Source: Clostridium fallax (GTDB lineage: Bacteria; Bacillota; Clostridia; Clostridiales; Clostridiaceae). From it: a stretch of 64,000 nt of DNA. The stretch spans positions 114,950 through 178,949 of the forward strand of contig NZ_FQVM01000002.1 of NCBI RefSeq assembly GCF_900129365.1, in the 5' to 3' direction. This document shows positions 1-8,803 of the stretch, piece by piece (position 1 is the first letter of the stretch; each line of letters starts with the position of its first letter). Made by a program: the position numbers and the translations under genes. A model generated the notes under the pieces. That model did not search any database. It was not told where the DNA came from and was given only the letters and a program-made list of their open reading frames with translations.

Positions 1-38
1 ATAGATTTTACAATAAATATATTAAGTTAAAATTAGAT

Positions 39-1088
39 TTATTCTTTAATATTTAAATTAACTTCAGGGTCTATTATATGCCAAATAGTATGTCCGGAAG
101 ACAAGGGAATTTTATTGTTATTTTTATCTAATAATTCTGTAGAACTATTTTTATCTTTCTTTTTCCATTTTACATTCTGGACTTTTCCTTTAGAAATAAC
201 AAAAGCATCTCCTTCTCCTATGAAGTTTATTTCTAAATGGCCTTTATCATCTTTTACTTTAGTTTTAGCTTTTTGAATTACTATATTATCAAAAGATAAT
301 GGCTTATTATTTAGGCTATCTATAGCTTCTTTTCCATCCATAAACTTATAGTATTTATTATCTTTATATTTATAAGATGTATTGTATCCAGATGATTGCT
401 TTAAGTATAAACTTGTACAAGAACTACTTTTATTATTTTTCCAAAATTCATCATCAAATATGATAGGTGAGAATGTATCATATTTAATTTTCTTTTCTGA
501 TATATATTTAGTAATTTTATCAGAAGAAGTAAATAGATTATGAGGAGGAGATAGTTTATTTTCTCTCCAAAAGTAACTAGCATTTTTTATTTCATCTATT
601 GTTTTTGAAGAGGTATCACTTGATATAGAAGCTAGAGCTTCTTCACTACCGCCACAATGAGCTATAGGAAGATTATATTCATTAGATATATCAAGAAAAT
701 AAGGTCTTATACTTCTTATAGGACCTATTTTATTTGGCTGATTTTTATAAAATAAAGCTAAAAAACGAGGTATTCCTCCTTCAGCTAAAGTTTCATATAC
801 AATTTCAGCTTGTGATAGACCAGATTGAGGTCTTGCAGCTTTAGAATTTTCTATAATAGCCATAAAGGGAATGTTATTTTTACTATTATCATTTAGTAGA
901 CTTCCTGAGTAAGGAGATATATTATCTATTAAAGATTTAGGCGCTGATTTATCCTCTGATATTGCAGGAGGAGCCTCTCTTCTATATATTACAGGGCTTG
1001 TTTCTTTTGGCTTTTTAGATCTTTCTAAGGAACATCCTAAAAATGTAGTTGAAACTATTATAGGTATTAATACCAAAGCTTTATTCAT
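39..1088 (-). CDS. DUF3048 domain (YerB-like) lipoprotein
   Basis: Predicted secreted lipoprotein of the DUF3048 (YerB) family. The N-terminus is a lipoprotein signal with a hydrophobic stretch and lipobox TFLGC near residue 22, so it should be anchored on the outer face of the membrane. The motif RPQSGLSQAEIVYE followed by GPIRSIRPY is typical of the family, whose biochemical role is not settled. A further in-frame GTG lies nine bases upstream, but ATG at 1088 sits about six bases after a TAGGAG ribosome site and gives the expected signal peptide. The gene runs away from nrdD, with a ~400-base AT-rich gap between the two starts. The family call is firm; function is unknown. Confidence 0.85.
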   Translation of the reverse strand: MNKALVLIPIIVSTTFLGCSLERSKKPKETSPVIYRREAPPAISEDKSAPKSLIDNISPYSGSLLNDNSKNNIPFMAIIENSKAARPQSGLSQAEIVYETLAEGGIPRFLALFYKNQPNKIGPIRSIRPYFLDISNEYNLPIAHCGGSEEALASISSDTSSKTIDEIKNASYFWRENKLSPPHNLFTSSDKITKYISEKKIKYDTFSPIIFDDEFWKNNKSSSCTSLYLKQSSGYNTSYKYKDNKYYKFMDGKEAIDSLNNKPLSFDNIVIQKAKTKVKDDKGHLEINFIGEGDAFVISKGKVQNVKWKKKDKNSSTELLDKNNNKIPLSSGHTIWHIIDPEVNLNIKE

Positions 1089-1424
1089 ATATATCACTCC
1101 TACTATATTAGTTAATATTAATATTTATTAGTGATACAAAATTTTTATGATAATATTAATAAATTTAATATTTATTAATATTAACTTTAAAATATATTAT
1201 TTTTATGATAAAATTTTTATTTTTATTAGTAATAAAAAATAAATTTTAAATATTTATTTTATGAAATGAAATTTTAATTTTGCTATATTAGTAAAGACAA
1301 TATTTGTATCTAATAATATATTTTTAGTGTTTATGTCAACATAGAGAAATATTCAAAAAAACGAAAAAAAAGAAGAATGAGTGATGTAAAACAAAATACT
1401 ATGGAAAGAATCTATAATGTAAAA
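1089..1424. other. AT-rich gap between divergent genes
   Basis: About 335 bases between the start of the DUF3048 gene and the nrdD promoter. It is nearly all A/T with runs of TTTATTAAT-type sequence. I see no reading frame with a ribosome site and no clear hairpin. It presumably holds the promoter of the minus-strand lipoprotein gene, which I could not place. Confidence 0.4.
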
Positions 1425-1475
1425 TTGCTATAAAAAATATTGTGAAGTATAATAAGTCGGTACAATATATAGTGT
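1425..1475 (+). promoter_or_regulatory. nrdD promoter with NrdR-like operator
   Basis: A -35 TTGCTA (1425-1430) and -10 TATAAT (1448-1453) are separated by 17 bases. Directly downstream, 1460-1475 reads GTACAATATATAGTGT, matching 14 of 16 positions of the NrdR box consensus (ACACWATATATWGTGT). A weaker match (10 of 16) lies at 1428-1443, with a 16-base gap between the two. That is the paired layout known for NrdR operators. NrdR is a repressor of ribonucleotide reductase genes; its gene is not in this window. Confidence 0.6.
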
Positions 1476-1491
1476 TGTGGGGGTAGTGAGT

Positions 1492-3603
1492 ATGCTAAAT
1501 GTTGTAAAACGTGACGGTAGAGAAGTAAATTTTAATGCTGAGAAAATTGCAAAAGCAATAAGAGGATCAGCTAGAGAAATAAGATATAATTTAAAAGAGA
1601 GTCAAGTATTAGACATTGTACAAAAAGTTATTAATTATATAGAAATGTCCGAAAAAGAAAAAGTTACTGTTGAAGAAATTCAAAATTTAGTACAAAAAGC
1701 TTTAAGAGATATGGGATTTTCAGAAATAGCTATTGCATATTCTGCATATAGAACTGAAAGAACAAAAGTAAGAGAAATTAAATCAGATCTTATGAAAGCT
1801 ATAAGTAAAATCGGTGTTGAAACTGATAGAGATAATGCTAATGTAGGAAATAATTTCTCATCAAAGCTTTTAAGAATAGCATCAGAATCAAATAAGTGGC
1901 ATAATCTAGCTATAATGCCAAAGCATTTAGCTAAGGCTCATGAAAATGGAGATGTTTACTATCATGATTTAGATAGCTATAATTTAACAACAAACTGTCT
2001 TCATATTCCAACAAGGGAAATGCTTGAAAATGGATTTAATACTGGATATGGAACAATAAATAAACCAAGAAGAATAGAAACAGCAGCAGAACTTTCATGT
2101 ATACTTCTTCAATCAACACAAAATGATATGTTTGGAGGTCAGTCACATCCTGACTTTGATAATGATATGGCTATTTTTGTTGAGCCAACAAGAAAAGAAG
2201 TCAGAGAAGAGTTAGTGGAATTAGGTATAGAGGAAGAAAAGCTCGAAGAATTAGTTGAAAAAAAGCTTAGAAAAAGAGTTGCTCAAGCTATGCAAGGAGT
2301 AGTTTATAATCTTAATACAATGCATTCAAGAGCAGGTTCTCAAGTGCCTTTTAGTTCAATTAATATAGGAATTCCACATTCTGAAGATGCTGCTTTAGTA
2401 TGTGAAGTATTTTTAATAGAGTATGAAAAGGGATTAGGAAAGGGAGAGCAACCGATTTTCCCAAATATAATCTTTAGAGTAAAAGAAGGAGTTAATAGAG
2501 AAGAGGGAGATCCTTATTTTTATTTATTTAAATTAGCTTGTAGAGTTGCAGCTAAAAGAATGAATCCAACTTTTATGAATATAGATGCGGACTTTAATAA
2601 GGAATACTATGATAAGGGATATATGCCAGCTACTATGGGATGTAGAACTTATATAATGAAAAATGTAAATGGAGATCATGGATGTAAAGGAAGAGGAAAC
2701 ATAGCTCCAACTACAATAAATTTACCAAGGATAGGAATATTAGCAAAAGGTGATGAAAAGGTATTTTTTCAATTATTAAAAGAAAAACTAGATCTTGCAA
2801 AAGAATCATTAATGCATAGATATTCAATTCTTAAAAACTTAAAAGTAAAAGATTTACCTTTTGTTGCAGGACAAGGACTTATGAAGGGCGCAGAGGGACT
2901 AGGTTCAGAAGATTCAATAGAGCCAATATTAAAACAAGGAAGTTGGGCTATAGGATTTATAGGACTTGCAGAAACTTTAATAGCTCTAACAGGTAAGCAT
3001 CATGGTGAAGATAATAAATCTAAGGATTTAGGAATTAAGATAATTTCTTTTATAAGAGATTATACAGATAATCTAACAGAGGAAACTAAGCTTAATTGGA
3101 GTACTTATGCAACACCAGCAGAAGGATTATCAGGTAAATTTATAAAGCAAGATCAAAAAAGATTTGGTAAAATAGAAGGTGTTACAGATAAGGATTATTA
3201 TACAAATTCATATCATATACCTGTTGGTTACCCTATATCAATAAGAAAGAAGATTGATATAGAAGCACCATATCATAAATTATGTAATGGTGGACATATA
3301 AGTTATATTGAAGTAGATGGCTCACCAGAAGATGAAGATATAATGAATATAATCCATTATGCATATAAGCATACTAATATAAGTTATGTAGGTATTAATT
3401 TTCATATAAGGTATTGCAAAAATTGTGGTACTTATTTAAATAATGGAGAAAGTAAATGCACAAACTGTGGAAGTTATGATATACAGGGTATTTCAAGAGT
3501 TACTGGATATTTAAGTTTAGATGAAAGATTTGGTCCAGGTAAATTCGAAGAAAGACAAGATAGAGTAACTCATACAGAAAATCATGTTAATACTTATAAT
3601 TAA
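1492..3603 (+). CDS. nrdD: Anaerobic (class III) ribonucleoside-triphosphate reductase
   Basis: Glycyl radical enzyme that reduces ribonucleoside triphosphates to deoxyribonucleotides without oxygen. An N-terminal ATP-cone starts at MLNVVKRDGREV, the catalytic barrel follows, and near the C-terminus are a zinc site with two CxxC pairs (CKNC and CTNC) and the radical loop RVTGYLS, whose Gly carries the radical. All key parts are present. The open frame extends five codons further upstream to a GTG, but ATG at 1492 has GGGGG eight bases before it and gives the usual family N-terminus (703 residues). The activase gene nrdG follows after 120-140 bases. The promoter carries an NrdR-like operator. 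Confidence 0.97.
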   Translation: MLNVVKRDGREVNFNAEKIAKAIRGSAREIRYNLKESQVLDIVQKVINYIEMSEKEKVTVEEIQNLVQKALRDMGFSEIAIAYSAYRTERTKVREIKSDLMKAISKIGVETDRDNANVGNNFSSKLLRIASESNKWHNLAIMPKHLAKAHENGDVYYHDLDSYNLTTNCLHIPTREMLENGFNTGYGTINKPRRIETAAELSCILLQSTQNDMFGGQSHPDFDNDMAIFVEPTRKEVREELVELGIEEEKLEELVEKKLRKRVAQAMQGVVYNLNTMHSRAGSQVPFSSINIGIPHSEDAALVCEVFLIEYEKGLGKGEQPIFPNIIFRVKEGVNREEGDPYFYLFKLACRVAAKRMNPTFMNIDADFNKEYYDKGYMPATMGCRTYIMKNVNGDHGCKGRGNIAPTTINLPRIGILAKGDEKVFFQLLKEKLDLAKESLMHRYSILKNLKVKDLPFVAGQGLMKGAEGLGSEDSIEPILKQGSWAIGFIGLAETLIALTGKHHGEDNKSKDLGIKIISFIRDYTDNLTEETKLNWSTYATPAEGLSGKFIKQDQKRFGKIEGVTDKDYYTNSYHIPVGYPISIRKKIDIEAPYHKLCNGGHISYIEVDGSPEDEDIMNIIHYAYKHTNISYVGINFHIRYCKNCGTYLNNGESKCTNCGSYDIQGISRVTGYLSLDERFGPGKFEERQDRVTHTENHVNTYN

Positions 3604-3632
3604 TATTTGATAAAATAACTAAAATTTTTAAT

Positions 3633-3670
3633 AGAGATTAATGCTATATAGAAGCTTTAATCTCTTTTTT
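3633..3670 (+). terminator. Hairpin with T-tract after nrdD
   Basis: AGAGATTAA pairs with TTAATCTCT and is followed by TTTTTT. It lies between nrdD and nrdG, so it may reduce rather than block read-through into nrdG, since I see no strong separate promoter for nrdG. Confidence 0.7.
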
Positions 3671-3741
3671 ATATAATTTAAATTATTAATAAAGAAACAA
3701 TTATATTTTAATAAAAATTAATAAATATGGGATGTGATATT

Positions 3742-4254
3742 TTGAATAATAAGGAGCTAAGATTAGCTGGTATAACTTATGAAAGTCTCGTAAATGGACC
3801 TGGAATAAGAAGAGTGTTTTTTGCTCAAGGTTGTAAACATAATTGCAAAGGATGTCATAATCCTGAAACACATGACTCTAACGGTGGAAAAATATTTAAT
3901 ATAGATGATCTTGTTAGAGAGGTAAAGGATGACTTTATTATTAAAGGAGTCACTTTTAGTGGAGGAGATCCTTTTGAGCAGGCAGAAGGATTTTACTATT
4001 TAGCAGAAGAGCTTAAAAAACTTAAAATAAATATATGGTGTTATACTGGATATACTTTTGAGTACATATTAAAAAATAAAATTAATAGGGCTTGCTGGAA
4101 TAAGCTACTTAACAGTATAGATATATTAGTAGATGGAAAGTTTGAAGAAGAAAAGATGAATGAAACATTAAAATTTAGAGGTTCTAGTAATCAAAGAATT
4201 ATAGATGTAAAGGAAAGTATTAAGTTAGGTAGAGTAATAACATTAGATTATTAA
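3742..4254 (+). CDS. nrdG: Anaerobic ribonucleotide reductase activating protein
   Basis: Radical SAM activase that generates the glycyl radical on NrdD. The [4Fe-4S] motif CKHNCKGC is near the N-terminus inside the family phrase FAQGCKHNCKGCHNPETH, followed by the SAM-binding TFSGGDPFEQ. An ATG at 3727 is in frame but has no ribosome site. TTG at 3742 is preceded by GGATGTGAT and gives the usual N-terminus NNKELRLAGI, so I prefer it; the start is uncertain by five codons. The gene forms a functional pair with nrdD upstream. A strong terminator follows directly. Confidence 0.93.
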   Translation: MNNKELRLAGITYESLVNGPGIRRVFFAQGCKHNCKGCHNPETHDSNGGKIFNIDDLVREVKDDFIIKGVTFSGGDPFEQAEGFYYLAEELKKLKINIWCYTGYTFEYILKNKINRACWNKLLNSIDILVDGKFEEEKMNETLKFRGSSNQRIIDVKESIKLGRVITLDY

Positions 4255-4280
4255 AAAGTCGGTAATTTACCGACTTTTTT
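4253..4280 (+). terminator. Terminator after nrdG
   Basis: AAAAGTCGGTAA pairs with TTACCGACTTTT and ends in a T run. It overlaps the nrdG stop codon region. Its A- and T-flanked arms would also work on the other strand for the convergent hydrolase gene. Confidence 0.85.
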
Positions 4281-4330
4281 ACTTCAATAATAAGTTTTTT
4301 ATTTATATAGAGTAATATTAAATATAAATT

Positions 4331-4394
4331 TTATCCACTTATTTTTTATTTATAATTGAGAGATTTGTGGATTATTTATCTAACTTGTGGATAA
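4331..4394. promoter_or_regulatory. Cluster of three DnaA-box-like sites
   Basis: Three matches to the DnaA box TTATCCACA lie within 64 bases of a non-coding gap between convergent genes. They are TTATCCACT on the plus strand (4331-4339), TAATCCACA on the minus strand (4366-4374) and an exact TTATCCACA on the minus strand (4386-4394), ending two bases before the hydrolase stop codon. DnaA binding here is inference. There is no dnaA or dnaN nearby, so this is not an obvious replication origin. It could be a titration site or just chance in an AT-rich gap. Confidence 0.45.
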
Positions 4395-4395
4395 T

Positions 4396-5289
4396 TTAGA
4401 GAAACTTATTAACTTCATTTACAAATAAAGTTGGTGATTCTATAAATGGAAAATGACCACAATTTTCAATAAATATTAGTTTGCTATTAACTATATCATT
4501 CTTAAAATTATATGCAAAATCTAAAGGTATAGTGGAATCTTTTATTCCCCAAATTATTAATGTAGGGATTTGTATATTTTTTATATTATCTTTTATTAAG
4601 TTTGTATCATTCATTTTAAAAATCTTTTCTATAGATTTAGTGCTTAAATTTAAATTATTATATAGATTTTCCTCAAATATATCATAATCTAATGTTTTTT
4701 TATGAAAGAATTGAAAAGAGTATTTCAATAATTGAACAGGATAATTTAGATATAGTGGTTTCATAATAAATCCTGGAATATTTGATTTACTAATACTTTC
4801 ATAACCTGAACTATTTACAAGTATAAGTTTATTTATATTGTTTTGAAAATCTAAACATAAATTTAGTGCTACCTCTCCACCTTCAGAATGGCCCAAAACA
4901 GAATAATTGGTATACCCTAAATAATTCATAAGGGAGTTACAAATAAAAGCCATATTCTTCTTTGAGTAATCTATATCAGAATCTTTATCAGAAAGTCCAA
5001 ATCCTATAAGATCTATAGATACAACCTTATGATTAATACTTAATTCATTAGCAATGTTATCAAAGTCTTTAGAGGATTGAAAAAAATCATGTATTAATAA
5101 TATGGGAGATCCATTTTCGCCAAACTCTTTATAATTTATATTTATATTATTTAATTTTATTTGCTTTGAGTTTGTTGAGTTAAGGGAATATGTATCTATA
5201 ATAAAAAGATTACCTATAAAACTTATTATGGCAAAAAGTATTATAGTTATAGATAAAAAAGTAAATAAATTTTTTATAAGGGTTTTCAT
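4396..5289 (-). CDS. Membrane-anchored alpha/beta hydrolase
   Basis: Alpha/beta hydrolase fold protein with an N-terminal membrane segment (about residues 8-32, rich in I/L/F), so the catalytic domain probably faces outside. The oxyanion region is LLIHDFFQSS. The nucleophile elbow is GHSEGG (Ser), the acid is in WGIKDSTIP (Asp) and the His is in ENCGHFPFIESP, so the triad looks complete. The substrate cannot be read from sequence; the family includes esterases, lipases and C-C hydrolases. The start is ATG with GAAGGGAG upstream. It is a single gene, convergent with nrdG and divergent from pepA, with no operon partner. Confidence 0.85.
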   Translation of the reverse strand: MKTLIKNLFTFLSITIILFAIISFIGNLFIIDTYSLNSTNSKQIKLNNININYKEFGENGSPILLIHDFFQSSKDFDNIANELSINHKVVSIDLIGFGLSDKDSDIDYSKKNMAFICNSLMNYLGYTNYSVLGHSEGGEVALNLCLDFQNNINKLILVNSSGYESISKSNIPGFIMKPLYLNYPVQLLKYSFQFFHKKTLDYDIFEENLYNNLNLSTKSIEKIFKMNDTNLIKDNIKNIQIPTLIIWGIKDSTIPLDFAYNFKNDIVNSKLIFIENCGHFPFIESPTLFVNEVNKFL

Positions 5290-5433
5290 TTAAAAACTCC
5301 CTTCATATTTTTAGAATTTATATTTCTATAAATATTATACAAAATTCAATTAAAAATTGGAAATAATAAAATATTGTGCTATAGTATGGATAAATACTGA
5401 ATATTATGAGAATTTATATTAAGAGGTGATTTT

Positions 5434-6909
5434 ATGAAAATAACATTTAATAATTTTTCATGTTTACAAGGGGATGGAGTTATAGTTCCTATTTTAGAGG
5501 ATAAATTAATTACACCTAATGATGAAATTAATAATATGTTAGCTCATCTTAAAGACTCAGAGAAATTTGAAGGTAAAAAAGGAGAGATTTTTACTTTTAC
5601 AAGAACTTGTGGCGAAGGAAAAATTCAAGATATTATAGTTGTAGGCCTTGGAAGGGATAAAGAACTTAACAATGAAATAATAAGAAAATCTTTAGGTTCT
5701 GCTTGTAAAAAAGCTATAGCATTAAAATGTAAGAAGGTATTTATTAAGATTATAAATTCTACAGTTATTAGTGAAAAAGATATTATAAAAAGCATGGTAG
5801 AAGGATTAGGTCTTGCAGAGTATAGCTTTAATAGATACAAAAAGGATAAAAAAGAAAATTCTTTAGATTTTACATTAGGAAATACAGAAAAAGAAAATCA
5901 AGAAGATAATAAGATAAATGAATATATAAAAGAAGCTAAACTTTTAGTTGAAGCTACTATTATAGCAAGAAATTTAACTAACGAACCAGCAAATATTTTA
6001 TATCCAGAAACATTAGTTGAAAGAGTAGGAGAAATAGGAAGAGAAAGTGGTTTTGAAGTTGAAGTCTTTGATGAAAAGCAAATAAAATCATTAAAGATGG
6101 ATGCTTTTCTTTCAGTTGCAAAGGGTTCTGATAACCCACCTAGATTAATAGTTATGAGATACAATGGAAATCCACAAGACAGTAATATATTAGGTCTTGT
6201 TGGTAAGGGATTAACTTATGATTCAGGTGGATATTCTATTAAACCAACAGATGGTATGGTAACTATGAAAGGTGATATGGGTGGAGCTGCTTCTGTTATA
6301 GGTACAATGTCAGCTATTGCTAAAAGTAATTTAAGGATTAATGTAGTTGCTGTAGTTGCAGCTTGTGAAAATTTAATTTCTGGAAGAGCTTATAAACCAG
6401 GAGATATAATTGGATCTATGGCTGGAAAAACTATAGAAGTTTTAAATACTGATGCAGAAGGAAGATTAACTTTAGTAGATGCTGTAAACTATATAATAGA
6501 AAAGGAAAATGCTGACGAAGTTATAGATATTGCAACATTAACTGGAGCTGCAGTAGTTGCTTTAGGAGATAAAGTAACTGCAGTGGTTTCAAATAATAAT
6601 GAATTTTATAATGAATTAGAAGAGGCAGCTAAGGTTACAGGAGAAAAGTTCTGGAGATTACCTTATTTTGATGAATATAAAGAACAAATAAAATCAGAAA
6701 TAGCAGATTTAAAAAATCTTGGTGGAAAGTATGGTGGAGCAATAACTGCTGGAGCATTTGTTGGTGAGTTTGTAAAAGATAAGCCATGGCTACATCTTGA
6801 TATAGCTGGTACTGCATGGGCAGATTCAGCAAGTGAATATTCAATAAAAGGTGGAACTGGAGTCCCAGTTAGAACAATATATCAATTAATAAAAAATAGA
6901 CAAAAATAG
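5434..6909 (+). CDS. pepA: Leucyl aminopeptidase, M17 family
   Basis: Cytosolic two-metal aminopeptidase that removes N-terminal residues from peptides. The C-terminal catalytic half contains KGLTYDSGGYSIKP and the M17 signature NTDAEGRLTLVDA, which carry the metal-binding Asp/Glu and Lys residues. The N-terminal half (about residues 1-160) is the less conserved M17 N-domain. At 491 residues it has the normal family length. It starts at ATG after AGAGGTGATTTT. It is a single-gene unit with a terminator shared with asnS, which is transcribed towards it. Confidence 0.95.
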   Translation: MKITFNNFSCLQGDGVIVPILEDKLITPNDEINNMLAHLKDSEKFEGKKGEIFTFTRTCGEGKIQDIIVVGLGRDKELNNEIIRKSLGSACKKAIALKCKKVFIKIINSTVISEKDIIKSMVEGLGLAEYSFNRYKKDKKENSLDFTLGNTEKENQEDNKINEYIKEAKLLVEATIIARNLTNEPANILYPETLVERVGEIGRESGFEVEVFDEKQIKSLKMDAFLSVAKGSDNPPRLIVMRYNGNPQDSNILGLVGKGLTYDSGGYSIKPTDGMVTMKGDMGGAASVIGTMSAIAKSNLRINVVAVVAACENLISGRAYKPGDIIGSMAGKTIEVLNTDAEGRLTLVDAVNYIIEKENADEVIDIATLTGAAVVALGDKVTAVVSNNNEFYNELEEAAKVTGEKFWRLPYFDEYKEQIKSEIADLKNLGGKYGGAITAGAFVGEFVKDKPWLHLDIAGTAWADSASEYSIKGGTGVPVRTIYQLIKNRQK

Positions 6910-6941
6910 GATTATATTAATTAAGGATTTCTAAATATATG

Positions 6942-6988
6942 AAAAGGAGTATCTTTTGATGAAAAAATTCATTAAAAGATACTCTTTT
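6942..6988. terminator. Bidirectional terminator between pepA and asnS
   Basis: AAAAGGAGTATCTTTT pairs with AAAAGATACTCTTTT (one bulge) around a 14-base loop. T runs on both strands allow it to end pepA from the left and asnS from the right. Confidence 0.8.
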
Positions 6989-7000
6989 GTATATGAATAA

Positions 7001-8395
7001 TTAGAATTCACATTGTCCAGTTGTTCTTGGGAATGGAATTACATCTCTTATATTTGACATACCAGTTATATACATTATTAATCTTTCAAAACCTAGACCA
7101 TATCCTGAGTGAACAGTTTCACCGTATTTTCTAAGTTCTAAATACCACCAATAGTCTTCTTTATTTAAGTTAAGCTCTTCAAGTCTCTTTTCAAGAAGAT
7201 CAAGTTTTTCTTCTCTTTGGCTACCACCTATTATTTCTCCAATTCCTGGAACTAAGCAGTCCATAGCAGCAACTGTTTTTCCATCTTCATTTAACTTCAT
7301 ATAGAATGCCTTTATTTCTTTTGGATAATCAATAACAAAAACAGGCTTTTTAAATATTTCTTCTGTTAAATATCTTTCATGTTCTGTTTGAAGATCTATA
7401 CCCCACTCAACTGGATATTCAAATTCTTTTTGAGAATTCTTAAGTAAGTTTACAGCTTCAGTATAAGTAACTCTACCAAAGTCTGAGCTCACAACGTGAT
7501 TTAATCTTTCCAATAATCCTTTATCAATAAATTGGTTAAAGAATGCAAGTTCCTCAGGACATTGTTCCATAACGTATTTTATAACGTATTTTAACATATC
7601 TTCAGCTAATTCCATATTGTCTTGAAGATCAGCAAAAGCCATTTCAGGTTCTATCATCCAGAATTCAGCAGCGTGTCTTGCTGTGTTTGAATTTTCAGCT
7701 CTAAATGTAGGACCAAAAGTGTATATATTTCTGAAAGCTAAAGCATAACATTCACCATTTAATTGACCAGAAACTGTTAAGTTAGTTTCTTTACCAAAGA
7801 AATCCTTTGAATAGTCTACAGCACCATTTTCAGCTAAAGGAGGATTTTTTGGATCTAGAGTTGATACTCTAAACATTTCTCCTGCACCTTCACAGTCACT
7901 TCCTGTTATAAGTGGTGTATGAACATATACAAAGTTTCTTTCATTAAAGAACTTGTGTATAGCATAAGCTGCAACTGAACGTACTCTAAATACTGCTGAG
8001 AAAGCATTACTTCTTGGTCTTAAATGAGCAATTGTTCTTAAGTATTCAAATGTATGTCTTTTCTTTTGAAGTGGAAAATCAGAAGATGACATACCCTCTA
8101 TTGATATTTCTTCTGCATGTATTTCAAATGGTTGCTTTGCATCAGGAGTAGCAACTAATTTACCTGTAACTGCTATAGATGAACTTATAGGTAATTTTGA
8201 AACCTCTTTAAAGTTATCAAGTTTTGAATCAAAAACTATTTGAACGTTTTTAAAGAAAGAACCATCATTTACTTCTATAAAACCAAAGGCGTTTGATGAT
8301 CTTAAAGTTCTTATCCATCCTGAAATTTTTACTGTTTTATCAAGATAATCATTAGTATTTCTATATAATGATTTTACTAATATTGATTTTTCCAT
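7001..8395 (-). CDS. asnS: Asparaginyl-tRNA synthetase
   Basis: Class IIb aminoacyl-tRNA synthetase that charges tRNA-Asn. An N-terminal OB-fold anticodon-binding domain (VKISGWIRTLRSSNAFGFIEVNDG) is followed by class II motif 2 (FRAENSNTARHAAEFWMIEPE) and motif 3 (GYGLGFERLIMYITGMSNIRDVIPFPR). AsnRS is favoured over AspRS by the C-terminal PRTTGQCEF and by the Asn codon in the upstream T-box. Length 464 is usual. The matching tRNA-Asn gene is near the other end of the window, at 57.4 kb. Confidence 0.97.
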   Translation of the reverse strand: MEKSILVKSLYRNTNDYLDKTVKISGWIRTLRSSNAFGFIEVNDGSFFKNVQIVFDSKLDNFKEVSKLPISSSIAVTGKLVATPDAKQPFEIHAEEISIEGMSSSDFPLQKKRHTFEYLRTIAHLRPRSNAFSAVFRVRSVAAYAIHKFFNERNFVYVHTPLITGSDCEGAGEMFRVSTLDPKNPPLAENGAVDYSKDFFGKETNLTVSGQLNGECYALAFRNIYTFGPTFRAENSNTARHAAEFWMIEPEMAFADLQDNMELAEDMLKYVIKYVMEQCPEELAFFNQFIDKGLLERLNHVVSSDFGRVTYTEAVNLLKNSQKEFEYPVEWGIDLQTEHERYLTEEIFKKPVFVIDYPKEIKAFYMKLNEDGKTVAAMDCLVPGIGEIIGGSQREEKLDLLEKRLEELNLNKEDYWWYLELRKYGETVHSGYGLGFERLIMYITGMSNIRDVIPFPRTTGQCEF

Positions 8396-8430
8396 TTATA
8401 AATCCTCACTTTCATAATAAATTGCAATAA

Positions 8431-8716
8431 AAAAACCCTTCATCCCATAATGGGACGAAAGGTATAATTTCGCGGTACCACCCAAATTGTCATTATAAAT
8501 GACCAACTCGTAAGCACAAAATGCTGTTCATAAATTAACGGTATGAACCCGTCTAAGCCTACTTGTTATAAATTATAAGGTTCGGTTAGAAACTCAGAGA
8601 TGTTTTTCAACATAGGCTTTGTGTAAACCTCTCACCATCGTTTACTCGCTGAAACTTAGTCCTAAATTTACTCTTCTCATCATAGTTTATACTTTTATAA
8701 AGTTATGAATATATTA
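8431..8716 (-). promoter_or_regulatory. T-box leader of asnS
   Basis: Tandem antiterminator/terminator leader read from the minus strand. The conserved T-box GGGTGGTACCGCG lies at 8471-8483. It is followed towards asnS by a terminator hairpin (8431-8463, TCCCATTATGGGA core and T run). The long Stem I lies further upstream. An AAC (Asn) triplet at 8585-8587 follows the upper Stem I helix and is the likely specifier. Uncharged tRNA-Asn would stabilise the antiterminator and switch asnS on. Confidence 0.92.
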
Positions 8717-8745
8717 ATTTTACAACAAAATTTTAATATTTGCAA
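8717..8745 (-). promoter_or_regulatory. Promoter of the asnS T-box transcript
   Basis: On the minus strand, -35 TTGCAA (8740-8745) and -10 TAAAAT (8717-8722) are separated by 17 bases. They lie immediately upstream of the T-box Stem I. Confidence 0.7.
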
Positions 8746-8803
8746 ACAATATATAATAAATATATAAGTATATTATGTATGTTAGCAGGGGAATATACTA
8801 TTT

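Noticed and set aside
4331..4394. A chromosomal replication origin
   Set aside because: DnaA-box-like sites are present, but there is no dnaA, dnaN, rpmH or AT-rich unwinding array next to them. Three sites are too few for a clostridial origin.
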